The position numbers and the translations under genes were made by a program. A DNA stretch of 64,000 nucleotides. Origin: Paraburkholderia fungorum (GTDB lineage Bacteria > Pseudomonadota > Gammaproteobacteria > Burkholderiales > Burkholderiaceae). How positions within the stretch are numbered: position 1 is the stretch's first letter; every line of letters begins with the position of its first letter. The DNA lies in the NCBI RefSeq assembly GCF_003610895.1, contig NZ_MCAS01000056.1, positions 62,001-126,000 of the forward strand. Direction: 5' to 3'. The notes under the pieces were generated by a model, which saw only the letters and a list, made by a program, of their open reading frames with translations, did not search any database and had not been told where the DNA came from. Below are positions 16,046 to 24,472 of the stretch, one piece after another.

Positions 16046-17242
16046 ATGATCATCAAACCGCGCGTGCGTGGCTTCATCTGTGTATCGACTCATCCGACCG
16101 GCTGTGAAGCCAACGTCAAGGAACAGATCGAATACGTCAAGGCACGCGGCCCCATCGCCAATGGCCCGAAGAAAGTGCTTGTGATCGGCGCCTCCACCGG
16201 CTACGGCCTCGCTGCCCGCATCAGCGCCGCATTCGGCTCCGACGCCGCCACGCTCGGCGTCTTCTTCGAGCGCGCCGGCAGCGAAACCAAAGCCGGCACG
16301 GCTGGCTGGTACAACACCGCCGCCTTCGAGAAATTCGCCACGGAAAAAGGCCTGTACGCGACCAGCATCAACGGCGACGCCTTCTCCGATGAAGTCAAGC
16401 AACGCACCATCGAAATCATCAAGCGCGATCTCGGTCAGGTCGACCTGGTCGTCTACAGCCTGGCAGCGCCCAAGCGCACGCATCCGAAAACCGGTGAAGT
16501 GTTCACCTCGACCCTGAAGCCGGTCGGCAAGGCCGTCAACCTGCGTGGCCTCGACACCGACAAGGAAGTCATCAAGGAAACCGTCCTCGAACCCGCCACG
16601 CAAGCCGAAATCGACAACACCGTCGCGGTGATGGGCGGCGAAGACTGGCAGATGTGGATCGACGCCCTCCTCGACGCCGGCGTGCTCGCGGACGGCGCGA
16701 AGACGACCGCGTTCACCTACCTCGGCGAAAAGATCACGCACGACATCTACTGGAACGGCTCGATCGGCGCGGCCAAGAAAGATCTCGATCAGAAGGTGCT
16801 CGGCATTCGCGAGAAACTCGCAGCCAAGGGCGGCGATGCGCGCGTTTCGGTGCTCAAGGCGGTCGTCACGCAAGCCAGCTCCGCGATCCCGATGATGCCG
16901 CTGTACCTGTCGCTGCTCTTCAAGGTCATGAAGGAAAAAGGCACGCACGAAGGCTGTATCGAGCAGGTCTACGGTCTCTACAAAGACAGCATGTACGGTG
17001 CGACGCCGCACATCGACGAAGAGGGCCGTCTGCGCGCCGACTACAAGGAACTCGATCCTGAAGTGCAAGCGCGGGTCCAGGCACTCTGGACCCAGGTGAC
17101 CGACAACAACATTTACGAACTCACCGACTTCAGCGGCTACAAGACCGACTTCCTGCGTCTGTTCGGCTTCGAAATCGCCGGCGTGGACTATGAAGCCGAC
17201 GTCAATCCGGACGTGCAAATTCCCGGGCTCGTGCAGATCTAA
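16046..17242 (+). CDS. fabV: trans-2-enoyl-ACP/CoA reductase FabV
   Basis: Protein of 398 residues; AAGAGG precedes the ATG by six bases. The NADH-binding loop is VLVIGASTGYGLAARI, and the catalytic pair Tyr235 and Lys244 (Tyr, eight residues, Lys in YWNGSIGAAK) is exactly as described for FabV. Tyr225 is also present. FabV makes the last reduction of each fatty-acid elongation cycle and, unlike FabI, tolerates triclosan. It is monomeric and longer than FabI. No other fatty-acid gene is adjacent. Its promoter lies in the 105 bases after repeat element 1. Confidence 0.95.
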   Translation: MIIKPRVRGFICVSTHPTGCEANVKEQIEYVKARGPIANGPKKVLVIGASTGYGLAARISAAFGSDAATLGVFFERAGSETKAGTAGWYNTAAFEKFATEKGLYATSINGDAFSDEVKQRTIEIIKRDLGQVDLVVYSLAAPKRTHPKTGEVFTSTLKPVGKAVNLRGLDTDKEVIKETVLEPATQAEIDNTVAVMGGEDWQMWIDALLDAGVLADGAKTTAFTYLGEKITHDIYWNGSIGAAKKDLDQKVLGIREKLAAKGGDARVSVLKAVVTQASSAIPMMPLYLSLLFKVMKEKGTHEGCIEQVYGLYKDSMYGATPHIDEEGRLRADYKELDPEVQARVQALWTQVTDNNIYELTDFSGYKTDFLRLFGFEIAGVDYEADVNPDVQIPGLVQI

Positions 17243-17378
17243 GCTTTCGCGGAGCCCTTCTCGCCCCGCTCGCCTGTTGTCCCGTTTGCAGAATTCGCAG
17301 GCGGTGTAGCGTCTGTAGAGCGGTTTGTGGAGCGATCGGCAGCCCATCCCCGGGCTGCATACACGAGGACTGCGCGCG

Positions 17379-17942
17379 ATGAAGTTCGAGGCGGGCGAAG
17401 CGGCGATGTGGCAGCTCGTGCAGCGTTATACGGGCCAGGTGGGATACCGGCGCGGCGTCAAGTCCGAAGGGCTTTTCGCGAACCCGCCGGTCATCGATTG
17501 CTCCGGGTGGACCGCCCTGCTTCTCACGCAGGCGCTGCGAGCGGAGAACGAGGCCGCCGCCCGCGCGGTGTTCGCCGCCGACGACATGAAAGCGCTGCAC
17601 GTATGGTCCGATCGGATCATTCACGAAATCGGACACCGCACAGGGTTCATGCTCCAGGGGGCCGACGTCACGGCCCACGCCCTGCCGCGCTGCGCAACCA
17701 TTGGCTTGAAGATGGGCAACCCGGCCTGGGCGGCCAACCATCCCCGGCTGCGCGGCATCACTCATATCGTTCAGATCGTCCGCCGCCCGGACGAAGATGC
17801 GCCATTCGTTTCCGAGGCTTTCGGCGCTTCGGTTGAGCCAGGCATCAGCCTGACGCCGCTCGCGGAGTGGCTTGCCCGCTCGCAGCCGTCTATTCTCGCG
17901 AACGAGGTGTGGGCGGTGGACGCGTTTCGCCTCGCGCCTTAG
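17379..17942 (+). CDS. NlpC/P60-like cysteine hydrolase candidate
   Basis: Start chosen at 17379 (MKFEAGEAAMW) with GAGGA about ten bases before it; 187 residues. The segment PPVIDCSGWTALLL has the DCSG[WF] motif that holds the catalytic Cys (here Cys41) in NlpC/P60 peptidoglycan hydrolases, and GITHIVQIV at residues 126-134 places His129 where the catalytic His of that fold is expected. There is no signal peptide. The gene ends 12 bases from the convergent Rap1a/Tai-like gene. A secreted or delivered amidase is possible, but the assignment rests on two short motifs. Confidence 0.5.
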   Translation: MKFEAGEAAMWQLVQRYTGQVGYRRGVKSEGLFANPPVIDCSGWTALLLTQALRAENEAAARAVFAADDMKALHVWSDRIIHEIGHRTGFMLQGADVTAHALPRCATIGLKMGNPAWAANHPRLRGITHIVQIVRRPDEDAPFVSEAFGASVEPGISLTPLAEWLARSQPSILANEVWAVDAFRLAP

Positions 17943-17954
17943 CCGGTCGGCGTG

Positions 17955-18299
17955 TCAGCAGGGAAACGCCGACTGAAGCGAGCGCAGAATCGCGAGCCCG
18001 ATCGGAAAGTCGTCTGAAATACTCGGATGATTGGCGAAAAACTGATCGAGCAACGGATAGACATTCTGGTTGCCGATAGCGAGGTTCTGCGGCGGACAGA
18101 ACAACGGCGGACGCTTTTTCGACACCAGATCCCCGTTCGCCCACCCCAGCGCGTTGATCGTGCCCGTGATATAGGCCGCGTAGACCGAGTTGTTGTCGCT
18201 ATGCGCCCATAGCCTGTACTGCGCAGCCGTCATTTCGGCGCTTGCGTTGAGCGTAAAACAGGCCGCCAGCACAGCCAGTGCAAATTTCAATACCCGCAT
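17955..18299 (-). CDS. Rap1a/Tai-like periplasmic protein
   Basis: Start placed at 18299 (MRVLKFALAVLAACF), with GAAGG before it; 114 residues. A signal peptide of about 21 residues ends NASA-EM. The mature part follows the Rap1a/Tai pattern: an early Y-x-x-Y-I-x-G step, FC-P-P-x-x, then FFANHP and the C-terminal AILRSLQSAFPC. Rap1a and Tai proteins neutralise peptidoglycan amidase effectors in the periplasm, though many members stand alone with no known effector. It is convergent with the NlpC-like gene. Confidence 0.65.
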   Translation of the reverse strand: MRVLKFALAVLAACFTLNASAEMTAAQYRLWAHSDNNSVYAAYITGTINALGWANGDLVSKKRPPLFCPPQNLAIGNQNVYPLLDQFFANHPSISDDFPIGLAILRSLQSAFPC

Positions 18300-18647
18300 G
18301 TTCAAACCTTCAATCCGTGTTGCTAAACCGGCCATTGTAGGCGAGTCAGGTCGAGCTACGCAGAAGCATCCCGCATTCTGCATTTCGTAAGTATTTCGCA
18401 GGTATTTTTGTAAGCATTCATCTGCGAACGAGCCCCATCACCTCAATATCGCCGCCGTGCGGCAGTGCCGGCCTCTCCTCCGATGTCGCTGCACGCGGCC
18501 GATGCCGCACGCCGCGCCTCAAGTTCTCCTCTTTTCCGCCGTAGTCCGTGAAGGTAGTCCTAAAACCGTGGCCCGGCTCGAGTCGTGCCGAGGTGTCGCA
18601 ACCCGCGTTCCGATTCGTGCAGCACCCCTCCACTCTTCACGGAAACC

Positions 18648-20459
18648 ATGATTTCGTCACTCCGCACCCGTATTCTGATCATTTCTTCCGCGACCGTCAT
18701 CGGTGCGCTCGCGCTCTCGGGCGCCACCGCCTACGTCACGGTGCGCGCCAACACGATGGAGAGCATCGCGCAGAATCTGAACGCCATCGCCGGCGCCAAC
18801 GCGCTGGCCATCGACAAGTGGGTGGCGGCCAAGGCGCAGGCCGTGAAGACGACCGCTGACGAGGTCGAACACGGCGATCCGCAAGGCTTCGTCAAGCACA
18901 TGAGCCACGCGGACGGCTTCCCGATTACGACGGTCGGCTGGACCGACAAGACCTTTTTCTCGACCAGCGGCACGCCGCCGGACTACGACCCGACCGCACG
19001 CCCCTGGTACAAGGCGGCGCTCGCTGCGGGCGGACTGGTGGTCACGAAGCCTTACGGCGATGCATCGACGGGCGTGCCTTTCGTATCGTTCGCCGCGCCG
19101 ATGATCCGTAACGGCCAGCCGGCCGGCGCGGTGAGCGGCGCCGTGCCGCTCGACGGGGTGCGCGAAGTGGTCGCCACCGTGCACCCCACACCGTCGAGCC
19201 TCGCCTTCGTGGTGGCGCGCGACGGTCAGGTTATCGCGCATCCGGATGCCAAGCTGATTCTCAAGCCGGCGTCCGACATCTCCGCCGCCCTCACGCCAGA
19301 CGCGCTGGCTTCGCTCGCGCAAGCCGGTGCGCCGATGGAAGTCGATCTGGGCGGCGCGGCGAAACTGCTCGAGGCGCAGCCGGTGCACGGCACCGACTGG
19401 TATCTGGTGATCGCACTCGACAAGGCCGAGGCAACGGCAGGCCTCGCCAACGTCCTGCGCGCGCTCGGCGTGGCCATGGTGCTGCTGACGCTGGCGGCCG
19501 TGGGTATTGCCGCGTACTTCACCTCGCATTCGTTCCGCAGCCTCTCGCAGGTGCGCGATGCGATGGATACCATCGGCTCGGGCAGCGGCGATCTCACGCA
19601 GCGTCTGCCGGTGGTCGGCAATGACGAAGTGGCACAGATTTCCGCCTCGTTCAACGCGTTTGTCGACAAGATCGGCACGGTGCTGCTGGAAGTGCGGGCC
19701 GGCGTCGAAAACATGAAGATCGCGACCAGCGAAATCGAAATGGGCAACCGCGATCTGTCACAGCGCACGGAAACATCCGCCAGCAACTTGCAGAACACGT
19801 CGGCTGCCCTCACGCAATTGACGGCCAGCGTCAAGCAATCGGCCGAATCCGCCGTGGAGGCCACACGGCTTGCGACCTCGGCGAGCCAGGCGGCGGCGCG
19901 CGGCGGCGAAGTCGTGACGAGCGCGGTCAGCACGATGGACGACATCGCCAGATCCTCGGCGCGCATTACCGAAATCATCAGCGTGATCGACAGCATCGCG
20001 TTTCAGACCAACATCCTCGCGCTCAACGCGGCTGTCGAAGCGGCGCGCGCCGGCGAGAATGGCCGCGGATTCGCCGTAGTTGCAGGCGAAGTGCGCACGC
20101 TGGCACAGCGCTGCGCGACGGCAGCACGCGAGATCAAGGACCTGATTCAGGCATCGGAAGCGAGCGTCGGCACGGGCGCCCAGCGTGTCCAGGCGGCCGG
20201 CGCGGCGATGCAGGAAATCGTTGCGGGGATCGACCGCGTGAATCGTGTGATTGGCGAAATCGACGGCGCGATGAACGAACAGAGCGCCGGCATCAGCCAG
20301 ATCGACCGCAGCGTCGCCGAGATGGACCAGGCGACACAGCAGAACGCCGCCCTCGTGGAGGAATCGACCGCCGCCTCCGCGACGCTGAACGAGCAGGCCC
20401 ACGGCCTGTCGCGCATCGTGGGCCTGTTCAGGCTGGCTCACGCCGACGCTCGCGCGTAA
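18648..20459 (+). CDS. methyl-accepting chemotaxis protein with dCache sensor
   Basis: Start set at 18648 (MISSLRTRILIISS), with GGAAACC before it; 603 residues. First membrane segment about 7-28; periplasmic sensor about 30-275 with DPTARPWYKAA, typical of dCache_1; second membrane segment about 283-305; HAMP about 306-360; signalling hairpin tip around FQTNILALNAAVEAARAGE and GRGFAVVAGEVR. It transmits ligand binding to CheA/CheW. Cache sensors often bind amino or organic acids; the ligand is unknown here. It has no che gene beside it. Confidence 0.92.
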   Translation: MISSLRTRILIISSATVIGALALSGATAYVTVRANTMESIAQNLNAIAGANALAIDKWVAAKAQAVKTTADEVEHGDPQGFVKHMSHADGFPITTVGWTDKTFFSTSGTPPDYDPTARPWYKAALAAGGLVVTKPYGDASTGVPFVSFAAPMIRNGQPAGAVSGAVPLDGVREVVATVHPTPSSLAFVVARDGQVIAHPDAKLILKPASDISAALTPDALASLAQAGAPMEVDLGGAAKLLEAQPVHGTDWYLVIALDKAEATAGLANVLRALGVAMVLLTLAAVGIAAYFTSHSFRSLSQVRDAMDTIGSGSGDLTQRLPVVGNDEVAQISASFNAFVDKIGTVLLEVRAGVENMKIATSEIEMGNRDLSQRTETSASNLQNTSAALTQLTASVKQSAESAVEATRLATSASQAAARGGEVVTSAVSTMDDIARSSARITEIISVIDSIAFQTNILALNAAVEAARAGENGRGFAVVAGEVRTLAQRCATAAREIKDLIQASEASVGTGAQRVQAAGAAMQEIVAGIDRVNRVIGEIDGAMNEQSAGISQIDRSVAEMDQATQQNAALVEESTAASATLNEQAHGLSRIVGLFRLAHADARA

Positions 20460-20567
20460 CGCGCACTGAAGACGGCACGGCGGCCACCCGGCGCCGCCAC
20501 ACGCCGCGGTTGCAACATGGGCCAGATCGCCGCTCCGGCACCCGTACGGACGCGCTGGATGCGCGGC

Positions 20568-21191
20568 TTACGGCGTGCCGTTGCGGCAGTAGTCCAGATA
20601 GCCCCGCCGTGTGGCAAGGCGCGCCATATAAGCCGTCAGCGCGGGAAAATCGGCATGATGCAGTGGCGTTTCGAGCCAGCGGTTAATCGAGAGCGCGATC
20701 GGAATGTCCGCAAGCGAGAACGATGTCCCGGCGATGAAGGCGCCGGTTGTCTCCAGTTGCCGGGCGACGATGGCAACATGCCTCGCCCAGTTCGCGCACG
20801 ACAGATCGATCTGCTGAGGATCCTGATGAGCCGGCGAGTGCCGGACGAGCGCGAGAAACGCGTAGCTCCATGCCCGGTTCAACTCGCTCGCCTGCCAGTC
20901 GATCCATTGATCGCACTTCGCGCGCTCGCAAGGATCGGCCGGATAGAGCGACTCGCCGCCATAGCGTCCGGCCAGATAACGGATGATCGAGTTGGACTCC
21001 CACAACACGAATTCACCGTCCCGGATCACCGGCACCATCGCGTTGGGGTTCAAGGCGAGGAACTCCGGCACATTGGGGGTCCTGAATCCGGAACCCCAGT
21101 CCTCCCGCTCGAACGGCAGGCCGAGTTCGGCACACGTCCACAGTACTTTGCGCACGTTGATGGATGAAGCTTTGCCTAGTATCTGAAGCAT
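20568..21191 (-). CDS. glutathione S-transferase family protein
   Basis: Protein of 207 residues. The N-terminal thioredoxin-like domain has SSINVRKVLWTCAELGLPFE, with Ser9/Ser10 as the likely thiol-activating position, the cis-Pro of NAMVPVIRDGEFVLWESNSII, and the ESxxI motif. The C-terminal helical domain keeps SLADIPIALSINRW (the N-capping motif). The type resembles the theta/Ure2-like bacterial enzymes. Substrate unknown. It lies between the chemoreceptor and the deacetylase cluster and shares no operon with them. Confidence 0.87.
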   Translation of the reverse strand: MLQILGKASSINVRKVLWTCAELGLPFEREDWGSGFRTPNVPEFLALNPNAMVPVIRDGEFVLWESNSIIRYLAGRYGGESLYPADPCERAKCDQWIDWQASELNRAWSYAFLALVRHSPAHQDPQQIDLSCANWARHVAIVARQLETTGAFIAGTSFSLADIPIALSINRWLETPLHHADFPALTAYMARLATRRGYLDYCRNGTP

Positions 21192-21274
21192 GGGTCGTCG
21201 CCGCTCGTTCGGTCGCTATGGATGAGTTTCACCGGAAATCCGCTTTGAATCCTAGCGTATTCCTGTGGAGCCCG

Positions 21275-22306
21275 TCACACCGACTCAAAACCCGTCAGCA
21301 CATTCACCGCGTTCACCCCGATCGCCGCGACCGCATAACCGCCCTCCATGACGAACAAGGTCGGTTTTCCCAATCGTCCGATCGCCTCGCCGATACGCAG
21401 ATAATCGGCGCTGCGCAGCTTGAACTGCGAAATCGGATCTTCTTCGAAGGTATCGACGCCGAGCGACACGACCAACGCATCCGGGGCGTAATCGGCGACG
21501 CGCGCGCACGCCGCGTCGAGCGCCACCGCATAGTCGGCCCACGCCGTACCCGGTTGCAGCGGAAAATTCGCGTTGTAGCCGAGGCCCGCGCCCGCGCCGG
21601 TTTCGTCGGCGTGGCCGAGAAAGAACGGATACTCGGTGCGCGGATCGCCGTGCAAGGATGCGAACAGGACGTCCGGGCGCTGATAGAAAATACTTTGTGT
21701 GCCGTTGCCATGGTGATAATCGACGTCGAGAATCGCCACGCGTTTCGCGCCCGCGTCGAGGAACGACTGCGCTGCCACCGCCGCGTTGTTGATATAGCAG
21801 TAGCCGCCCATATAGTCCGCCGCCGCGTGGTGTCCGGGCGGCCGGCACAACGAGAACGCGCTGCGCGCCCCTTCCCTCACGCGGCGTGCGCCGGTGAGCG
21901 CGACGTCCACCGCGTCGCTGACCGCCGCCCAGGTGCCCGCGGTGATCGGCACGCCCGCATCCATGGCGTAGTAGCCGAGCTTGCCGTCGATATCTTCCGG
22001 CACGCGATCTTGGCGCATGCCGCGCACCGGCCACACGAGCGGCAGCGCGTCATGCGTGCGGCCGATCGCGCTCCATTCGTCCCATGCGCCGCGCAGAAAC
22101 GCAATAAAGCCCTTGTCGTGCACACGATGCACCGGATCGAGCCCGAACGCCGCCGGCGCAATCACGTCGCCGAGCTTCGTTTCGCGCACCCGCTCAAGGA
22201 TGAAATCGGCGCGGCTCGGCATTTCGAAGCACGGCTTCATTTCGCCGTCGATCAATTCCGCATGGCCGTGGTGCAGCCGGTGCAGATCGCTATATACAGT
22301 CAACAT
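21275..22306 (-). CDS. acetylpolyamine amidohydrolase, paralogue 1 (class II HDAC fold)
   Basis: Protein of 343 residues. Start at 22306 is fixed by GAGGAGAC eight bases upstream; the same frame continues as an unrelated ORF into the next gene. Catalytic His159/His160 (RPPGHHA), zinc ligands Asp196 and His198 (DVDYHHGNGT) and Asp285 (SLGVDTFEED), and Tyr324 (EGGYAV) are all present, in the spacing of the structurally known acetylpolyamine amidohydrolase of Mycoplana ramosa. It removes acetyl from N-acetylputrescine, -spermidine or -cadaverine. It is the last gene of the eight-gene operon. Confidence 0.88.
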   Translation of the reverse strand: MLTVYSDLHRLHHGHAELIDGEMKPCFEMPSRADFILERVRETKLGDVIAPAAFGLDPVHRVHDKGFIAFLRGAWDEWSAIGRTHDALPLVWPVRGMRQDRVPEDIDGKLGYYAMDAGVPITAGTWAAVSDAVDVALTGARRVREGARSAFSLCRPPGHHAAADYMGGYCYINNAAVAAQSFLDAGAKRVAILDVDYHHGNGTQSIFYQRPDVLFASLHGDPRTEYPFFLGHADETGAGAGLGYNANFPLQPGTAWADYAVALDAACARVADYAPDALVVSLGVDTFEEDPISQFKLRSADYLRIGEAIGRLGKPTLFVMEGGYAVAAIGVNAVNVLTGFESV

Positions 22307-22317
22307 GCAATGTCTCC

Positions 22318-23361
22318 TCAGGATGCTTGCTGCTCGAATCCGCTCAGCAGGTTGGTTACGTTGAGGCCGATCGCATCGAGCGCGTAGCCGCCTTCCATCA
22401 CGAAGTGCGTCGGCAGCGCCAGTGCGGCGAGCCGTTCGCCGATGCGCGAATAGTGTTCGTGGCCGAGCCTGAACTGCGCGATAGGATCGCCCTGGTAGGT
22501 GTCGACGCCCAGCGAGATCACCAGCACGTCCGGCGCGAACGCGGCGAGGCCGGCGCAGGCCGCTTCGAATGCTTCGCACCATTGCGGCCATGCGGTGCCG
22601 TGCGGGAGCGGGTAATTGCGGTTGCAACCGGCGCCCGTGCCCTCGCCGGTTTCGTCGGCGAAACCGGTGAAGTATGGGAAATCGACCCGCGGATCGGCGT
22701 GAATCGATATGAACAGCACGTCGTCGCGTGTGTAAAACAGGTCCTGCGTGCCGTTGCCGTGGTGATAGTCCACATCCAGGATCGCCACGCGCCGCGCACC
22801 ATGATCGAGCGCCGCCTGTGCCGCGATGCCGGCGTTGTTCAGGTAGCAATAGCCGCCGCCGTAATCGCGCCCGGCGTGATGACCCGGCGGCCGGCACAGC
22901 GAAAAAACCGCGCGCTCGCCGTCGCGCAACGCGGCGGCGCCCGATAGCGCCACCTGTGCCGACATGTAGACCGCCGGCCACGTCGTCGGTGTCAGCGGGG
23001 TCACGGTGTCGAACAGGTAGTGGCCGATGCTCGCGTCGAGGTCGAGGTTCGCAGGCGTGCGCGAAGTCGGCGCACGACGGGGCGCGCGCAGCGTGGCCGA
23101 CAGCGCATGCGCGTTGCCGCGCGCCTGCCACGCCGCGGCGGCTTCGCGCAGAAAGCGCACATAGGCGTCGTCATGCACTTTCAAAATGGCTTCGAGGCCA
23201 TGGTCATCCGGCTCGATCACCGGCCCGAGACCAATCTCCCGGATCCGTCCGACGATGTTATCCGCGCGCGCCGGCCGGTCGAAATTCGCCTGCAGCGCGC
23301 CGAACACCAGCACGCGGTCACCGTCATGGTCGTGATGGCGATCGCTGTACACGGTCAGCAT
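22318..23361 (-). CDS. acetylpolyamine amidohydrolase, paralogue 2 (class II HDAC fold)
   Basis: Protein of 347 residues with the same MLTVYSD start as paralogue 1, 11 bases from it. Catalytic His161/His162, zinc ligands Asp198 and His200, and EGGYAL near the C-terminus are intact. It differs most between residues 85 and 135 (the loop that shapes the substrate tunnel) and is the most divergent of the three in that stretch. All three copies retain a full active site, so they probably differ in substrate chain length or dimer contacts rather than being inactive copies. Confidence 0.88.
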   Translation of the reverse strand: MLTVYSDRHHDHDGDRVLVFGALQANFDRPARADNIVGRIREIGLGPVIEPDDHGLEAILKVHDDAYVRFLREAAAAWQARGNAHALSATLRAPRRAPTSRTPANLDLDASIGHYLFDTVTPLTPTTWPAVYMSAQVALSGAAALRDGERAVFSLCRPPGHHAGRDYGGGYCYLNNAGIAAQAALDHGARRVAILDVDYHHGNGTQDLFYTRDDVLFISIHADPRVDFPYFTGFADETGEGTGAGCNRNYPLPHGTAWPQWCEAFEAACAGLAAFAPDVLVISLGVDTYQGDPIAQFRLGHEHYSRIGERLAALALPTHFVMEGGYALDAIGLNVTNLLSGFEQQAS

Positions 23362-23407
23362 GTTTCAACACTCCTTTGACGGCGATACGCTGCCTGAACA
23401 GGGGCAT

Positions 23408-24457
23408 TCACGCCTTTACTCCCTCGCTGCGGCACGCGTCGAAGCCGGCGAGCACGCCACAAACGTTGCGGCCGATCGCCTCGATCGCATAGCCGCCTTC
23501 CATGACGAACTGGGTCGGCAGACCGAGCCTCGCGAGCCGGGCGCCTATCTCGCGATAGTCCTCGGTACGCAGTTTGAAGCTGGAGATCGGATCATCCTCA
23601 TAGGTATCCACGCCAAGCGAAACGATCAGCACTTCGGGGCGATAACGCACGATCGGCTCGCACGCCGCGCCAAGCGCGCAGAACCACGCCGACGCGGTGC
23701 TGCCTGACGGCAACGGATAGTTGACGGTGTACCCGTCGCCCGCTCCACTACCCCGTTCTTCGGCGAAACCGGTAAAGCGCGGATACGCCTCGCGAGGATC
23801 GGCGTGCAAGGACACGAACAACACATCGTCGCGTGTGTAGAAAATGTCCTGCGTGCCATTGCCGTGGTGATAGTCGATATCGAGAATCGCGACGCGTCGC
23901 CGGCCGCCATCGAGAAAGGCCTGCGCGGCAATCGCCGCATTGTTGAAGTAGCAGTAGCCGGCCATATAGTCGATGCCCGCATGATGTCCGGGCGGGCGGC
24001 ACAGCGAGAACACGGCGCGCTCGCCTGCGTCGATCCGGGCCTGGCCACTCAGCGCGACGTCGGCGGCCGCGCACGCTGCCGTCCATGTCCCCGCGGTGAT
24101 CGGCGCATAGACGTCGCAACTGAAGTAGCCCAGTTCGCCGTCGAGGTCGGCGGGCCGGCGCTGCTGCATGCGCGGTCCGGGCCACACATACGGCAGCATG
24201 TCCGCCGTGCGCCCGGCGGCCTGCCAGCGCGCCCACGCGGTGCTCAGAAATTCGACGTAAGCCGCGTCGTGCACGCGCTCGATCGGCGCACGCCCGAACC
24301 GGCGCGCAGCGATCACCTGGCCGATGGCGTTCGTTGTGATGCCGGCCAGCACCTGGTCGGCCCGTTGCGGCGTCTCGAACGCGGGCACCTGTTCGCCGCC
24401 CGCCCATTCGAAGGCGGCGTGATGCAGGCGGTGGTCGTCGCTATGAATGGTCAGCAC
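23408..24457 (-). CDS. acetylpolyamine amidohydrolase, paralogue 3 (class II HDAC fold)
   Basis: Protein of 349 residues starting MLTIHSDDHRLHH. Active-site residues His158/His159, Asp195 and His197 fall at the numbers used for the Mycoplana enzyme, and the GVDTYEDDP and EGGYAI motifs are present. It lies 15 bases after potF and 46 bases before paralogue 2, so uptake and deacetylation are encoded together. Its sequence is closer to paralogue 1 than to paralogue 2 in the variable 85-135 stretch. The family is known in Pseudomonas as AphA/AphB. Confidence 0.88.
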   Translation of the reverse strand: MLTIHSDDHRLHHAAFEWAGGEQVPAFETPQRADQVLAGITTNAIGQVIAARRFGRAPIERVHDAAYVEFLSTAWARWQAAGRTADMLPYVWPGPRMQQRRPADLDGELGYFSCDVYAPITAGTWTAACAAADVALSGQARIDAGERAVFSLCRPPGHHAGIDYMAGYCYFNNAAIAAQAFLDGGRRRVAILDIDYHHGNGTQDIFYTRDDVLFVSLHADPREAYPRFTGFAEERGSGAGDGYTVNYPLPSGSTASAWFCALGAACEPIVRYRPEVLIVSLGVDTYEDDPISSFKLRTEDYREIGARLARLGLPTQFVMEGGYAIEAIGRNVCGVLAGFDACRSEGVKA

Positions 24458-24472
24458 GCGCGCGTCTCCGGC

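Noticed and set aside
15905..17347. 480-codon minus-strand ORF opposite fabV
   Set aside because: Shadow frame: fabV on the plus strand has intact motifs and a ribosome site, while this frame has none.
21275..23131. 618-codon ORF spanning two deacetylase genes
   Set aside because: Its first half is an out-of-frame reading of paralogue 2; only the part from 22306 on is a real gene with a ribosome site.
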